64,000 nt of DNA from Jeotgalicoccus coquinae (GCF_014207425.1 NZ_JACHFF010000003.1:186001-250000), one strand, 5' to 3'. Shown: positions 1-9,385, counted from the first letter of the stretch. Translations and numbers: made by a program. The notes: generated from the sequence alone by a model not told the origin.

Positions 1-156
1 TGCATAAGGTACGATTGCTGCATTGTGCCAGCCAAGTTCCGCCGAGTAGTCCATTGAAAACATGTGGTCTGTAAAATAACTCCCGAAAGGAATACCCGCC
101 ACTTCAGGTTTTTCTTTTAAAGTACGTGCTTTAGTTATTTGAAGGTGCTGTGTCAT
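1..156 (-). CDS. ilvE: Branched-chain amino acid aminotransferase, N-terminal part
   Basis: Reading the minus strand from the ATG at 156-154 gives 52 codons open to the window edge. The peptide begins MTQHLQITKARTLKEKP and continues through FGSYFTDHMFSMDY and GWHNAAIVPYA, which matches the start of class IV branched-chain aminotransferases of Firmicutes (the FTDYM and GWH...IVPYG blocks). These PLP enzymes catalyse the last step of leucine, isoleucine and valine synthesis in the cytoplasm. A GGGGGA ribosome binding site lies just upstream (164-170). The gene is cut only by the window boundary. Identification rests on the N-terminus alone. Confidence 0.85.
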   Translation of the reverse strand, partial: MTQHLQITKARTLKEKPEVAGIPFGSYFTDHMFSMDYSAELGWHNAAIVPYA

Positions 157-207
157 ATATTGGGTCCCCCTATATTATCTCTCTATTGGAATTTGAAAAT
201 TGTTATC

Positions 208-236
208 ATTGTATCAGCTGAGAAATAAAAAGGCAA
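208..236 (-). promoter_or_regulatory. Promoter of ilvE
   Basis: On the minus strand TTGCCT (236-231) and TACAAT (213-208) are separated by 17 bases. The leader between it and the ATG contains AATTTTCA (about 202-195), which resembles the left half of a CodY box; the right half does not fit, so CodY control is only a suggestion. Confidence 0.55.
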
Positions 237-292
237 TATATTATCTGACAATTTAGAATTAATTTTAAATTTATAATTCATACTAAAGTAAT

Positions 293-315
293 ATGTTATT
301 TTGACCGGATAACAT
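293..315. promoter_or_regulatory. Inverted repeat upstream of the oxidoreductase gene
   Basis: ATGTTAT (293-299) and ATAACAT (309-315) are exact inverted repeats separated by nine bases that include TTGACC, a possible -35 element. This could be an operator for the gene starting at 373. No regulator gene lies next to it, so the binding protein is unknown. Confidence 0.35.
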
Positions 316-372
316 GTAGAATGAATGTATATGTAAAAATTATTTTATCAGCAGAAGACAGGAGAATTTATA

Positions 373-1479
373 ATGACTAAAAATCTATTCGATAAAGTCC
401 AATTATCCTCCGGGCAGACATTTGAGAACCGGCTGGTGATGGCGCCGATGACAACGCAGTGTTCATTTCACGACGGCTCGGTAACCGATGAACTCGTTCA
501 ATATTATACCCGTCGTGCAGGCGGACCGGCAGCAGTTATCGTAGAGAGTACTTTTATCGACAATTACGGACGTGCATTCGAAGGTGCGCTTGGTGCTGAT
601 TCAGACGATAAAATCCCGGGACTGACAAAACTCGCTGAAGGTATTAAAGATAAAGGCTCGAAAGCGATTATCCAGCTGTATCATGCAGGACGTATGGGAA
701 CCCCTGAACTGAACAAGGGCCGTCAGCCAATTTCAGCAAGTAACGTCGCAGCATTGCGTGATAATGCTGTAGTACCGAGAACGCTTGAAGTTGAAGAAAT
801 TGAAGAGATGATTCAGCTGTTTGCGGATGCTGCAGCACGTGCAATCAAAGCTGGTTTCGACGGTGTTGAACTGCATGGAGCAAATACATATCTGCTGCAG
901 CAGTTCTTTTCACCGCATTCCAACAGACGCGACGATGAGTGGGGCGGATCAAGAGAAAACAGACTGCGCTTTCCAAGACAAGTTACGGAGAAAGTCCGTC
1001 AGACAGCAGAAGAAATGGGGAAAACCGACTTCATTATCGGCTACCGTTTTTCACCGGAAGAGCTTGAAGAACCCGGTATCACTTTCGAGGACACGATGTA
1101 TCTGTTAAATCATCTCGCGGACTATTCAATAGATTACTTCCACTTCAGTATCAATAATTGGCAGCGGACATCTATTATCGACACAACAGATGAGCAGCTG
1201 CTTTTAGAGAAGTATCTCGATAACGCGAATGACAAGCTGAAAAAAATCCCGATAATGGGAGCAGGGGGAATTAAATCAGTTGAAGATGCAGAAGAAGCAA
1301 TTGCGGCCGGTTTTGATTTAATGAGTGTTGGCAAAGCACACTTAATAAACCCGGATTTTGTTGACTGCTTAAAAAATAACGAACTGCCGAAATCATTGCT
1401 GACTGAGGGCGACGATGAAAAGCTGATAATCCCGGCCCCGCTGTGGAATATTCTCGGATTTTTAAAAGAGAAGAAGTAA
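373..1479 (+). CDS. Old yellow enzyme family NADH-dependent flavin oxidoreductase
   Basis: The 368-residue protein has the single-domain TIM-barrel length of bacterial old yellow enzymes. Visible landmarks are MAPMT near residue 24, QLYHAGR at 101-107, the HGAN catalytic pair (H168, N171) followed by QQFFSPHSNRRDDEWGG, and a C-terminal phosphate-binding stretch GAGGI...AGFDLMSVGKA. Members bind FMN and reduce activated alkenes or related electrophiles with NAD(P)H; the physiological substrate cannot be read from sequence. The ATG at 373 follows a GGAGA site at 361-365. A terminator follows at once, so it is probably monocistronic. Confidence 0.88.
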   Translation: MTKNLFDKVQLSSGQTFENRLVMAPMTTQCSFHDGSVTDELVQYYTRRAGGPAAVIVESTFIDNYGRAFEGALGADSDDKIPGLTKLAEGIKDKGSKAIIQLYHAGRMGTPELNKGRQPISASNVAALRDNAVVPRTLEVEEIEEMIQLFADAAARAIKAGFDGVELHGANTYLLQQFFSPHSNRRDDEWGGSRENRLRFPRQVTEKVRQTAEEMGKTDFIIGYRFSPEELEEPGITFEDTMYLLNHLADYSIDYFHFSINNWQRTSIIDTTDEQLLLEKYLDNANDKLKKIPIMGAGGIKSVEDAEEAIAAGFDLMSVGKAHLINPDFVDCLKNNELPKSLLTEGDDEKLIIPAPLWNILGFLKEKK

Positions 1480-1498
1480 TGAAATTTTGATAATATTT

Positions 1499-1536
1499 AC
1501 AAACCTGTGTATATTTTCTGCACAGGTTTGTTTTTA
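1499..1536 (+). terminator. Rho-independent terminator of the oxidoreductase gene
   Basis: An 11-bp perfect stem (1499-1509 with 1521-1531) around an 11-base loop is followed by a T-rich run. Confidence 0.85.
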
Positions 1537-1540
1537 TTTG

Positions 1541-2155
1541 TTTCCGATTACCATATTATTCTTTGTACCTGGACTTGTATTCGGTGCATTAATGAAAAAT
1601 CTTGACGGTACTAAAGGTTTTGCAAAAATGCTCGGAGAATCGATGGGTTCAATGGGGCAGTACATCGTACTTGTGTTCTTTGCAGCACAGATGCTCGCGT
1701 ACTTTGACTGGAGTAACCTCGGTCCGATTCTTGCAGTATCCGGTTCAAATCTGCTTGAAACGATTAACTTAACAGGTATTCCGCTGTTTATCGGATTTAT
1801 ACTTGTCGTCGCACTGATTAACTTACTAATCGGTTCGGCAAGTGCCAAATGGGCAATTCTTGCACCGGTATTCATTCCAATGTTTATGTACCTCGGTTAT
1901 GATCCGGCATTTACACAGATGCTTTACAGAGTCGGGGATTCGTCAACGAATCCGATTGCACCGATGATGCCGTTCCTGCCGCTGATTATTATGTATGCAC
2001 AGCGCTATCAGAAAGATATTAAGATGGGTACGGTTATAGCCAACCTGCTGCCGTATTCAATCGCTCTGCTGGTAACGTGGACAGCATTCACAATTATCTG
2101 GTACTTAATCGGTCTGCCTGTCGGTCCGAATGGTCCAATTTACCTGCCGGAATAA
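1541..2155 (+). pseudogene. AbgT-family transporter, C-terminal remnant (5' deleted)
   Basis: The open frame from a TTG at 1487 runs to 2155, but similarity to AbgT (p-aminobenzoyl-glutamate type) transporters starts only near 1541. From there it covers the C-terminal 200 or so residues, including GSASAKWAILAPVFIPMF and the YRVGDSSTNPIAPMMPF block, out of about 500 normally present. The upstream part of the frame is simply the translated terminator of the preceding gene, and there is no ribosome binding site. I read this as a deletion fusing the tail of a transporter gene to the end of the oxidoreductase gene. The following M20 hydrolase is the usual partner class of AbgT. Expression of the remnant as a membrane protein is unlikely. 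Confidence 0.82.
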
Positions 2156-2185
2156 AAAAGTGCTATACTATATTTGAAATGTCAG

Positions 2186-2217
2186 AAGACTTCGATAACT
2201 GTCGGGGTCTTTTGATT
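2186..2217 (+). terminator. Hairpin between the AbgT remnant and the M20 gene
   Basis: An 11-bp stem with four G-T pairs (2186-2196 with 2201-2211), loop AACT, is followed by TTGATTT. It is probably the terminator of the original transporter gene. A TATACT at 2164-2169 lies upstream without a convincing -35. Confidence 0.5.
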
Positions 2218-2243
2218 TAAAAAACAGGGAGATGAACAGTTTT

Positions 2244-3413
2244 ATGCTAGATGATGCAATTAAAGAAGTTGAACCTCAGGTAATTGAATGGCGCCGTGCT
2301 ATGCACAGACATCCGGAACTTTCATTTGAAGAGTACTGGACGAGCGAATATATAGAATCTGCGTTAAAGGAAATGAACGGTATTGAAATCAGCCGTCCGA
2401 CACCTACAAGTGTGCTCGGCATTATTAAAGGCGATCATCCGGGACGCAAAGTCGGTCTTCGCGGTGACATTGATGCGCTGCCTATCCAGGAAGACCGAGA
2501 TGATCTTGATTTCGTTTCTGAAATAGACGGGGTAATGCATGCATGCGGACACGATTCACACGCTGCCATGCTGCTTGGTGCCGCAAAAGTTCTTGCAGAC
2601 AACAAAGATAAAATTCACGGTGAAATTTATCTTATATTCCAGCATGCAGAAGAACTGCCTCCGGGCGGCGCGCAGGAAATGGTTGCAACCGGACTGTTCG
2701 ATGACCTTGATGTTGTGTTTGCACAGCATATTATGACATCGAAACCGCTTGGTGAAATTCACATTAAATCCGGTCCTGTAACGGCAAACTCAGATCAGTT
2801 TGAAGTGACAATCAACGGCCAGGGCGGTCATGCATCACAGCCTGAAAACTCAGTAGATCCGCTCTTAATCGGTTCGAGAATTGTGACGCAGCTGCAGGAT
2901 ATTGTGTCGCGCCTTGCTGGTCCGATGGATAATCTTGTTATCTCAGTAACGAACTTTAATGCCGGTACAGGTGCTAAAAATGTTATTCCGCACACGGCGG
3001 AACTGAGTGCCAGCGTACGATCGGCAAGTACTGAAATCAGAGAACTTGCACGTGAAAAAATTGAATCAGTCATTAAAGCAAACTGTGAAATATACGGTGC
3101 GACGTACGATTTGAATTACGAATACGGCTATTCAGCAGTAATGAATGATGAAACTGAAACAGCACGTGTAAGAGAGTCATTAAATGAAGTATTCGGTGAA
3201 GACAGAGTGATTGAACAGGAAATGATGATGGGCGGCGAAGACTTCGGTGCCTTCACTGAGAACCTGCCTGGGGTATATATTCTTCTTGGAACTTATAATG
3301 AAGAAAAAGACTATGTGTACCCGCATCACCATCCGAAATTTGCGATTGATGAAGATGCATTTATCGACGGTGTCCGGGCACATGTGAACGTGGCGCTTGG
3401 ATTAGGACAATAG
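2244..3413 (+). CDS. M20 family metallo-amidohydrolase
   Basis: Predicted cytoplasmic zinc-type peptidase/amidohydrolase of the aminoacylase/IAA-amino-acid-hydrolase group. Visible are MHRHPELSFEE near the N-terminus, GLRGDIDALPI, the metal site MHACGHDSHAAML, the dimerisation segment with GGHASQPE, and the C-terminal metal ligand region MMGGEDFGAF. These enzymes deacylate N-acyl amino acids or aminobenzoyl-glutamate. An upstream in-frame ATG at 2232 sits on top of the ribosome binding site; the stretch 2226-2235 pairs well with 16S rRNA at the right distance for the ATG at 2244, giving 389 residues. Its neighbour is an AbgT transporter remnant, which hints at, but does not prove, an acyl-glutamate-like substrate. 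Confidence 0.85.
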   Translation: MLDDAIKEVEPQVIEWRRAMHRHPELSFEEYWTSEYIESALKEMNGIEISRPTPTSVLGIIKGDHPGRKVGLRGDIDALPIQEDRDDLDFVSEIDGVMHACGHDSHAAMLLGAAKVLADNKDKIHGEIYLIFQHAEELPPGGAQEMVATGLFDDLDVVFAQHIMTSKPLGEIHIKSGPVTANSDQFEVTINGQGGHASQPENSVDPLLIGSRIVTQLQDIVSRLAGPMDNLVISVTNFNAGTGAKNVIPHTAELSASVRSASTEIRELAREKIESVIKANCEIYGATYDLNYEYGYSAVMNDETETARVRESLNEVFGEDRVIEQEMMMGGEDFGAFTENLPGVYILLGTYNEEKDYVYPHHHPKFAIDEDAFIDGVRAHVNVALGLGQ

Positions 3414-3425
3414 AATAAAAGCTTT

Positions 3426-3455
3426 AAGCCGGCCCATGAACGGAGCCGGCTTTTT
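3426..3455 (+). terminator. Rho-independent terminator of the M20 gene
   Basis: AAGCCGGC (3426-3433) pairs with GCCGGCTT (3445-3452), followed by TTTC. Confidence 0.85.
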
Positions 3456-3461
3456 CATGAT

Positions 3462-3490
3462 TTGACTAATACCCTGTGGGGGTATATAAT
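3462..3490 (+). promoter_or_regulatory. csoR-copA promoter with CsoR operator
   Basis: TTGACT (3462-3467) and TATAAT (3485-3490) have ideal 17-bp spacing. The spacer carries ATACCCTGTGGGGGTAT (3469-3485), a pseudo-palindrome of the GC-rich type bound by CsoR repressors at copper operons. Apo-CsoR binding here would block the -10 region, and Cu(I) would relieve it. Confidence 0.88.
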
Positions 3491-3529
3491 TAAAGTAATG
3501 ACAAACACAAAAGAGAGCGGGTGCAAATA

Positions 3530-3826
3530 ATGGAAGAAGTAAAGCATATGTCGAGACCGCGTCCGGATGAAGAGAAACAGAAAGTTTTAAACCGGCTGAA
3601 GCGTGTTGAAGGACAAATCAGAGGAATTCAGAAGATGGTTGAAGAAGATCGCTATTGTGTCGATATTTTAGTTCAGCTGAGCGCAGTCCAGAGTGCTTTA
3701 AAGAATACAGGGCTCACAATTACTGAACGCCATATGAAACATTGTGTTACCGATGCAATCAATTCAGGTGCCGGTGAAGATTCAATTGAAGAGTTAATGG
3801 CCGTACTTAAACAGTTTTCCAAATAA
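3530..3826 (+). CDS. csoR: Copper-sensing transcriptional repressor CsoR
   Basis: A 98-residue DUF156-type all-helical regulator. Counted from the ATG at 3530, the Cu(I) ligands are C43, H68 and C72, the exact spacing (25 and 4) of the Cys-His-Cys triad in characterised CsoR proteins; an Arg-rich helix with RLKRVEGQIRGIQKM supplies DNA contacts. An in-frame GTG at 3521 lies inside the putative ribosome binding site (GGGTG, 3518-3522), so the ATG is preferred. It is first in the csoR-copA-copZ operon and likely autoregulates through the operator at 3469-3485. Confidence 0.93.
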   Translation: MEEVKHMSRPRPDEEKQKVLNRLKRVEGQIRGIQKMVEEDRYCVDILVQLSAVQSALKNTGLTITERHMKHCVTDAINSGAGEDSIEELMAVLKQFSK

Positions 3827-3844
3827 TAAAAAGGAGGAGTATTC

Positions 3845-6229
3845 ATGGCAGAAAAAGAACATGTTAGTTTAAATATAAGCGGCATGACATGTGCGGCGTG
3901 TTCAAATAGAATAGAAAAAGTATTGAACAGAATGGACGGTGTCGAAGCAAACGTAAATTTAACGACTGAAAAAGCCAGTGTGGATTATCAGCAGGATAAA
4001 ACATCGCTCGAAGATATTACGAACCGTATTGAAAGTATCGGCTATGGTGTTGTCTATGAGAAAAGTGATTTGGATATTACCGGCATGACGTGTGCGGCAT
4101 GTTCAAACAGAATCGAAAAAGTGCTGAATAAAACCGACGGTGTAAAATCAGCAACGGTTAACTTAACGACAGAAAATGCGATGATCGAATATAACCCGGG
4201 AGTGATTGACGAGCGCGATATTATTGACCGCATCGGAAATCTCGGATACGGTGCACAGCCGAAACAATCATCTGAAGATAAGATTTCCCGCAAGGATTCA
4301 GAACTTAAAAAGATGAAGTGGAAAGTAATTATCGCATCATTATTATCACTGCCGCTATTGGTAACAATGCTCGACCACCTGTTTGGCATGAGTCTGCCGG
4401 CAATCTTTATGAATCCCTGGTTCCAGCTCGCATTCGCAACACCGGTACAGTTTATACTGGGCTGGCAATTCTACGTGGGCGCATATAAGAATTTAAAAAA
4501 CTTTACAGCGAATATGGATGTCCTTGTTGTAATGGGGACGACCGCAGCGTTCGGTTTCAGTTTATACCAGACTTATTTATGGATGACCGGTGCTGTTGAA
4601 CATCCGCATCTGTACTTTGAAGCCAGTGCGATAATTATTACGCTGATCTTATTCGGTAAATATTTGGAAACGAGAGCAAAATCAGAGACGACAGGGGCAA
4701 TTTCAAAACTGCTCGACATGCAGGCAAAAGAAGCACGTGTTGTACGTGACGGAACAGAGTTTATGATACCGGTTGAAGATGTTCGAGTGAACGATGTCCT
4801 GATTGTTAAACCGGGCGAGAAATTCCCGCTCGACGGAGAGCTGGTGCACGGCCGTACATCAGTTGATGAATCGATGCTGACAGGTGAATCAATTCCGGTT
4901 GAAAAAGAAACCGGCGATTCGGTTATCGGTGCGACGATGAACCAGAACGGTACGGTAAATCTAAAAGTCACGAAAACAGGAAAGAATACGGCACTTGCAG
5001 GAATTATTAAAGTCGTTGAAGAGGCGCAGGGCAACAAAGCACCGATTCAGCGTATGGCTGATATTATTTCAGGCTACTTCGTGCCGATTGTTATCGTTAT
5101 AGCGCTTGTGACGTTTACCGTGTGGTACTTCTTCGCTTCACCGGGCAATCTGGAGCCGGCGCTTGTGGCAGCAATTTCAGTATTAGTTATTGCGTGTCCA
5201 TGTGCGCTCGGACTTGCAACACCGACATCAATTATGGTAGGTACAGGTAAAGGTGCTGAAAACGGTATTCTTTATAAAGGCGGAGAACACCTTGAGAAAA
5301 CGCATCAGGTTGATGTTGTTGTACTTGATAAGACAGGTACAATTACAAACGGTACACCTGAAGTGACGGACTTCTCAGGTGACGACGCGGCACTTCAGCT
5401 TCTTGCGAGTGCTGAAAACGGATCTGAGCATCCGCTGGCATCGGCGATTACGTCTTATGCAAAAGAGAAAAATATTGAATTGTCGGATGCAGCAGAGTTT
5501 GCTGCGATACCGGGACATGGTATCCGTGCATTAATTGACGGCCGTGAAGTGCTTGTCGGTACACGTAAGCTGATGACAAAAGAAAATATAAATATCTCTT
5601 CAATTGAAGAAGATATGCAGCAATTTGAATACGACGGCAAGACTGCGATGATTGTTGCGGTTGACGGAGAACTGCGCGGTACTGTAGCAGTTCTTGATAC
5701 AGTTAAATCAACTGCGAAACAGGCTGTCGAAGAAATGCAAAAAGAAGGCATCGAAGTAATCATGCTGACAGGTGATAACACGAGAACAGCAGAAGCAATT
5801 GGCCGTGAAGTCGGTATCGATGCAGTTATCGCTGAAGTTCTGCCAGAACAGAAAGCGGAAGAAATTCGCAAAATTCAAGGGTCAGGAAAAGTTGTCGCGA
5901 TGGTCGGAGACGGTGTGAACGATGCGCCGGCACTGGCACTGGCAGATGTGGGTATCGCGATGGGTACAGGAACGGAAGTTGCGATTGAAGCGGCTGACCT
6001 GACAATTTTAGGTGAAGATTTAATGCTAATTCCCAGAGCAATTAACTTAAGTCATAAAACAATTAAAAATATTAAACAGAACCTGTTCTGGGCATTTGCC
6101 TATAACACGCTCGGTATTCCAATTGCCGCGCTTGGATTTTTAGCGCCGTGGGTAGCGGGTGCGGCAATGGCATTCAGTTCTGTGAGCGTTGTAGCAAACG
6201 CTTTACGTTTAAAACGTGTTAAAATATAG
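3845..6229 (+). CDS. copA: Copper-exporting P1B-type ATPase CopA
   Basis: The 794-residue membrane ATPase pumps Cu(I) out of the cytoplasm. Two N-terminal heavy-metal-associated domains carry GMTCAAC at 13-19 and 81-87. The actuator motif TGES is at 346-349, the membrane metal site C451-P452-C453, the phosphorylation motif DKTGT starts at D495, the nucleotide-domain SEHP at 527-530 and GDGVNDAP at 688-695. All key residues are present. It starts 18 bases after csoR with a strong AAAGGAGG site, and copZ follows after 47 bases. Confidence 0.97.
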   Translation: MAEKEHVSLNISGMTCAACSNRIEKVLNRMDGVEANVNLTTEKASVDYQQDKTSLEDITNRIESIGYGVVYEKSDLDITGMTCAACSNRIEKVLNKTDGVKSATVNLTTENAMIEYNPGVIDERDIIDRIGNLGYGAQPKQSSEDKISRKDSELKKMKWKVIIASLLSLPLLVTMLDHLFGMSLPAIFMNPWFQLAFATPVQFILGWQFYVGAYKNLKNFTANMDVLVVMGTTAAFGFSLYQTYLWMTGAVEHPHLYFEASAIIITLILFGKYLETRAKSETTGAISKLLDMQAKEARVVRDGTEFMIPVEDVRVNDVLIVKPGEKFPLDGELVHGRTSVDESMLTGESIPVEKETGDSVIGATMNQNGTVNLKVTKTGKNTALAGIIKVVEEAQGNKAPIQRMADIISGYFVPIVIVIALVTFTVWYFFASPGNLEPALVAAISVLVIACPCALGLATPTSIMVGTGKGAENGILYKGGEHLEKTHQVDVVVLDKTGTITNGTPEVTDFSGDDAALQLLASAENGSEHPLASAITSYAKEKNIELSDAAEFAAIPGHGIRALIDGREVLVGTRKLMTKENINISSIEEDMQQFEYDGKTAMIVAVDGELRGTVAVLDTVKSTAKQAVEEMQKEGIEVIMLTGDNTRTAEAIGREVGIDAVIAEVLPEQKAEEIRKIQGSGKVVAMVGDGVNDAPALALADVGIAMGTGTEVAIEAADLTILGEDLMLIPRAINLSHKTIKNIKQNLFWAFAYNTLGIPIAALGFLAPWVAGAAMAFSSVSVVANALRLKRVKI

Positions 6230-6276
6230 GTATATAAGAGTATGAAAAAATTTTAAAAGACAAGGGGACGGATATT

Positions 6277-6486
6277 ATGGCAAAAACAGTAATTGATGTA
6301 GAAGGCATGACTTGCGGGCACTGCAAGTCATCAGTAGAAGGCGCTCTTCACAATCTTGATGGGGTCTCAACAGCGGAAGTCAACCTGGAAAAAAACAATG
6401 TCACTGTAGAATACAACGACACGATTATCGACCGCGGTAAGATGACGGCGGCGATTGAAGATCAGGGATACGACGTAAAACAGTAG
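6277..6486 (+). CDS. copZ: Copper chaperone CopZ
   Basis: A 69-residue single heavy-metal-associated domain with GMTCGHC (C13, C16), the ferredoxin-like fold that carries Cu(I) to the N-terminal domains of CopA. AAGGGGAC upstream serves as ribosome binding site. It is the third gene of the CsoR-controlled operon and is followed by a terminator. Confidence 0.95.
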   Translation: MAKTVIDVEGMTCGHCKSSVEGALHNLDGVSTAEVNLEKNNVTVEYNDTIIDRGKMTAAIEDQGYDVKQ

Positions 6487-6507
6487 TTCAACAATAATAT
6501 TGAAGAT

Positions 6508-6547
6508 AAGAATCACCAGCTTGAATCAGCGGGTGATTCTTTGTTTA
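6508..6547 (+). terminator. Terminator of the csoR-copA-copZ operon
   Basis: AAGAATCACC (6508-6517) pairs perfectly with GGTGATTCTT (6532-6541), followed by TGTTTATG. Confidence 0.8.
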
Positions 6548-6615
6548 TGTAAATTTAAACTGTAAAATGATAGAATGTTTTATAAGATTATAAGTACATA
6601 AGGAGGATACCAGGT

Positions 6616-7863
6616 TTGATATTTGTAGTTATATTACTGCTTTTCGGTTCGTTCTTCTTCTCCGGAAGTGAAACGGCACTGACAGCGGTCAACAAAATTA
6701 AATTACAATCGAAGGCAGCAGGGGGTGATCAGAGAGCTGAAAAGCTTTATAATCTGGTCAGTAAACCGAGTCAGTTTATTACGACAATCCTGATTGGTAA
6801 TAATATTGCGAACCTGGTTGCTCCTGTATTAGTTACATCAATGGCAATAGAGTATGGCTGGAGTGTTACAATCGCTTCCGTAGTACTGACGATAACCATT
6901 ATAATTTTCTCGGAAATTATACCGAAATCAATCGCAGCGGCATTTCCGGAACGTATATCGTATCTGGTAAGACCGATTATTGCATTTCTGAATATCATCT
7001 TTTATCCGTTAACTGTCGTTCTTAATAAAATGACGGATGTTATTACCGGATACCTGTCAAAAGGCTCTCAGCCGAGCTGGACAGTTTCCCGCGAGGAAAT
7101 TGTCAATCTAGTACAGATTGCAGATAGTGAAGGGGCTATCGAAGGTGTGGAATCACAGCGTCTTAAGGGAATTCTTGATTTCAGGGATTTAAACGTTAAA
7201 GATGTTATGACGACACCGCGTACAGAAATGGTTGCGGTGCATGTTGATGACAGCTTTGAAACTGTGAGAGACAGAATTATTGATGAAATGCATACGAGAT
7301 ATCCTGTCTACGATGAAGACCTCGATAACATTGTCGGTGTATTTCATTCGAAATATTTGCTGCAGTGGTCTCTAAACCCGACTGAGCCGCTGATGAATTA
7401 CTGTGACAACAATCCGTTTACGGTAAGGGAATTCCAGAGTGTTGAAGATGTGCTTCGCCGAATGAGCAAGCAGCGCCGCCATCTGGCTATCGTACTTGAT
7501 GAATACGGCGGTACGGAAGGTGTGCTGACGCATGAAGATATTATTGAAACGATGCTCGGATTTGAAATTGAAGATGAAACGGATCTGAAAAATGATTCAG
7601 TGGTCCGCGCATTCAGTGAAGATAAAATTCTCTGTGATGGTAAAATTACGCTGCATCGCCTGAATCAGCTGTTTAATACAGAAATACCCCAGGATGAAGA
7701 TACATTGTCAGGGTTCCTGCTGTCTGTGTTCGAGGAAGTCCCGTCGGAGAATGATATTGCACATCTCAACAATCTTGAATTTAAAGTAATAGAGATGGAA
7801 GATAACATGATCCGTCTCGTGAAGATTACAAAATTAGATGCTGAGCTGATGCAGGGAGAATGA
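6616..7863 (+). CDS. mpfA: CNNM/CorC-type membrane protein with CBS domains
   Basis: A 415-residue protein with a DUF21 membrane domain at the N-terminus (SGSETALTAVNKIKL, then about four hydrophobic segments to residue 150), a tandem CBS pair (MTTPRTEMVAV and a DEYGGTEGVLT region) and a C-terminal CorC/HlyC domain. The family includes MpfA of S. aureus and Bacillus YhdP/YugS-type proteins, linked to magnesium efflux; older labels call it hemolysin. The start is TTG at 6616, fixed by AAGGAGG at 6600-6606 and by the family N-terminus. It heads a tight three-gene operon. The gene symbol is by family resemblance. Confidence 0.75.
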   Translation: MIFVVILLLFGSFFFSGSETALTAVNKIKLQSKAAGGDQRAEKLYNLVSKPSQFITTILIGNNIANLVAPVLVTSMAIEYGWSVTIASVVLTITIIIFSEIIPKSIAAAFPERISYLVRPIIAFLNIIFYPLTVVLNKMTDVITGYLSKGSQPSWTVSREEIVNLVQIADSEGAIEGVESQRLKGILDFRDLNVKDVMTTPRTEMVAVHVDDSFETVRDRIIDEMHTRYPVYDEDLDNIVGVFHSKYLLQWSLNPTEPLMNYCDNNPFTVREFQSVEDVLRRMSKQRRHLAIVLDEYGGTEGVLTHEDIIETMLGFEIEDETDLKNDSVVRAFSEDKILCDGKITLHRLNQLFNTEIPQDEDTLSGFLLSVFEEVPSENDIAHLNNLEFKVIEMEDNMIRLVKITKLDAELMQGE

Positions 7864-7873
7864 GGCGTGGTTA

Positions 7874-8734
7874 ATGAAAATATTTAATAAGTTAAAAGTG
7901 AGCCAGGTTATTCTGGGTTTCATAATCGCTTCGGCCCGTTTTTTATGGACAGAAGATAAGCATATAGTGACGACGAATTATACGTACAGTTCAAAGAGAG
8001 TACCGAAAAGTTTTGACGGCTATAAAATCGTTCAGGTATCGGATTTCCACAATGCTTATTTTGGAAGGCGCTCGAAACACCTTTTGAAAGCTGTTGAGGC
8101 GGCCCGGCCTGATGCGATTGTCATTACGGGCGATATCGTTGACCGCCGGACACCGTATTTAAAACGTGCAGCGGTTTTAATCGAAAAAATTACTAAAATA
8201 CAAAAGACATTTTACGTGACCGGGAATCATGAGGCGCATTATAAGCATTTTAATAAGCTTTATGATGTTATCGGCAGGTCAGATGTCAGGAATATTACGA
8301 AACACAGTGCGGAACTTGAAAAAAATGGTGAAAAGATTAATTTGGCAGGGATTAACGATGTCTGGTTTTTCGGAGATGAAGTAAATCCTAAAACGTACCG
8401 GAATTTTAAGCAGGAGCTTGCCGATAAAGTAAACACTCTGCCGCATGATTTTACAGTGCTGCTGGCGCACCGTCCGGAGCTTCTGCCGGTATACAGTGAA
8501 AATAATATTGATATTGTGTTTTCGGGACATGCACATGGCGGACAGATTCGCCTGCCTGTCGTCAAAGGTCTGTATGCGCCGCATCAGGGTGTGAATCCGA
8601 AATATACAGAAGGAACACACGAACAAAATGGCACAACGATGGTCGTGAGCCGGGGACTCGGCAACAGCCGCTTCCCGTTCAGGGTGTTTAATCATCCTGA
8701 AGTTGTGGTCGTTGAATTGAGGTCGGAAGCATGA
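7874..8734 (+). CDS. YkuE-like membrane-anchored metallophosphoesterase
   Basis: A 286-residue calcineurin-like phosphoesterase. After a hydrophobic N-terminal segment come the metal-site motifs in order: SDFHN, GDIVDRR, GNHEAH and GHAHGGQ. This matches the YkuE group of two-metal hydrolases; the natural substrate is unknown. It begins 10 bases after the upstream CBS-domain gene and its last codons overlap the next gene (ATGA), so the three are probably cotranscribed. Confidence 0.83.
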   Translation: MKIFNKLKVSQVILGFIIASARFLWTEDKHIVTTNYTYSSKRVPKSFDGYKIVQVSDFHNAYFGRRSKHLLKAVEAARPDAIVITGDIVDRRTPYLKRAAVLIEKITKIQKTFYVTGNHEAHYKHFNKLYDVIGRSDVRNITKHSAELEKNGEKINLAGINDVWFFGDEVNPKTYRNFKQELADKVNTLPHDFTVLLAHRPELLPVYSENNIDIVFSGHAHGGQIRLPVVKGLYAPHQGVNPKYTEGTHEQNGTTMVVSRGLGNSRFPFRVFNHPEVVVVELRSEA

Positions 8735-9363
8735 ATGAACTGATATCTTACATCCTGGTCGTGACAGTGCTGACAATTATGCCGGGTGCTGATTCGATGA
8801 TCGTAATGAAAAATACACTCGTCTACCAGAAGTCGGCGGGGCGCATGACGGTGCTCGGCATATTGGCCGGACACTTCTTGTGGATTGTCATCTCAGTACT
8901 CGGGCTTGCGGTGATTATTACGAACTCGCCGATGTTATTTAATATTATTAAATATATGGGTGCCGCGTATTTAATTTATATCGGTGTGAAGAGCTTTATG
9001 GCGAAAACGTTTGTGTCGGCATCATCGCTGGATCACGCTGAAGGTGAAAAGATGAAATCAAACGGTTTGCGCACGTCTTATATGAATGGCTTTATAAGCA
9101 ATATACTGAATCCTAAAGTTCTTATATTTTATATTACAATTCTGCCGCAATTTGTTATGCAGCAGTCGGATGTATCCGGCGTCGTTCAGCTGATAATACT
9201 TGCGGCGATTATGCTTGTTATTTCTATGAGCTGGTTCCTGCTCGTCGTTGAGACAGTGAACTATATGAAACGCTGGCTGCATAAACCGGGCTTCCAGAGC
9301 CTGCTCGGAAAAGGTGCCGGTATTATTATTATTCTGTTTGGAATACGGACGGCGCTGTCGTAA
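8731..9363 (+). CDS. LysE/RhtB family amino acid exporter
   Basis: A 210-residue membrane protein with about six hydrophobic segments and the family signature region PGADSMIVMKNTL close to the N-terminus, followed by GILAGHF and YMGAAYLIYIGVKSF. LysE/RhtB proteins export amino acids or homoserine lactone-like compounds; specificity cannot be assigned. The start overlaps the phosphoesterase stop codon in ATGA, implying translational coupling. The tandem repeat array lies directly downstream. Confidence 0.85.
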   Translation: MNELISYILVVTVLTIMPGADSMIVMKNTLVYQKSAGRMTVLGILAGHFLWIVISVLGLAVIITNSPMLFNIIKYMGAAYLIYIGVKSFMAKTFVSASSLDHAEGEKMKSNGLRTSYMNGFISNILNPKVLIFYITILPQFVMQQSDVSGVVQLIILAAIMLVISMSWFLLVVETVNYMKRWLHKPGFQSLLGKGAGIIIILFGIRTALS

Positions 9364-9385
9364 ATGTTTTGGGGAGAAGCGCTTA

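Noticed and set aside
1487-1540. N-terminus of a 222-residue membrane protein starting at TTG 1487
   Set aside because: This part is translated terminator sequence without a ribosome binding site; only the part after 1541 is AbgT-like.
4573-5037. Long minus-strand open frame inside copA
   Set aside because: It is a shadow of the copA coding frame; many such antisense frames exist here and none has a start signal or recognisable product.
8279-8776. 165-residue minus-strand frame across the phosphoesterase and exporter genes
   Set aside because: Lies wholly antisense to two well-supported genes, with no recognisable motif or ribosome binding site.
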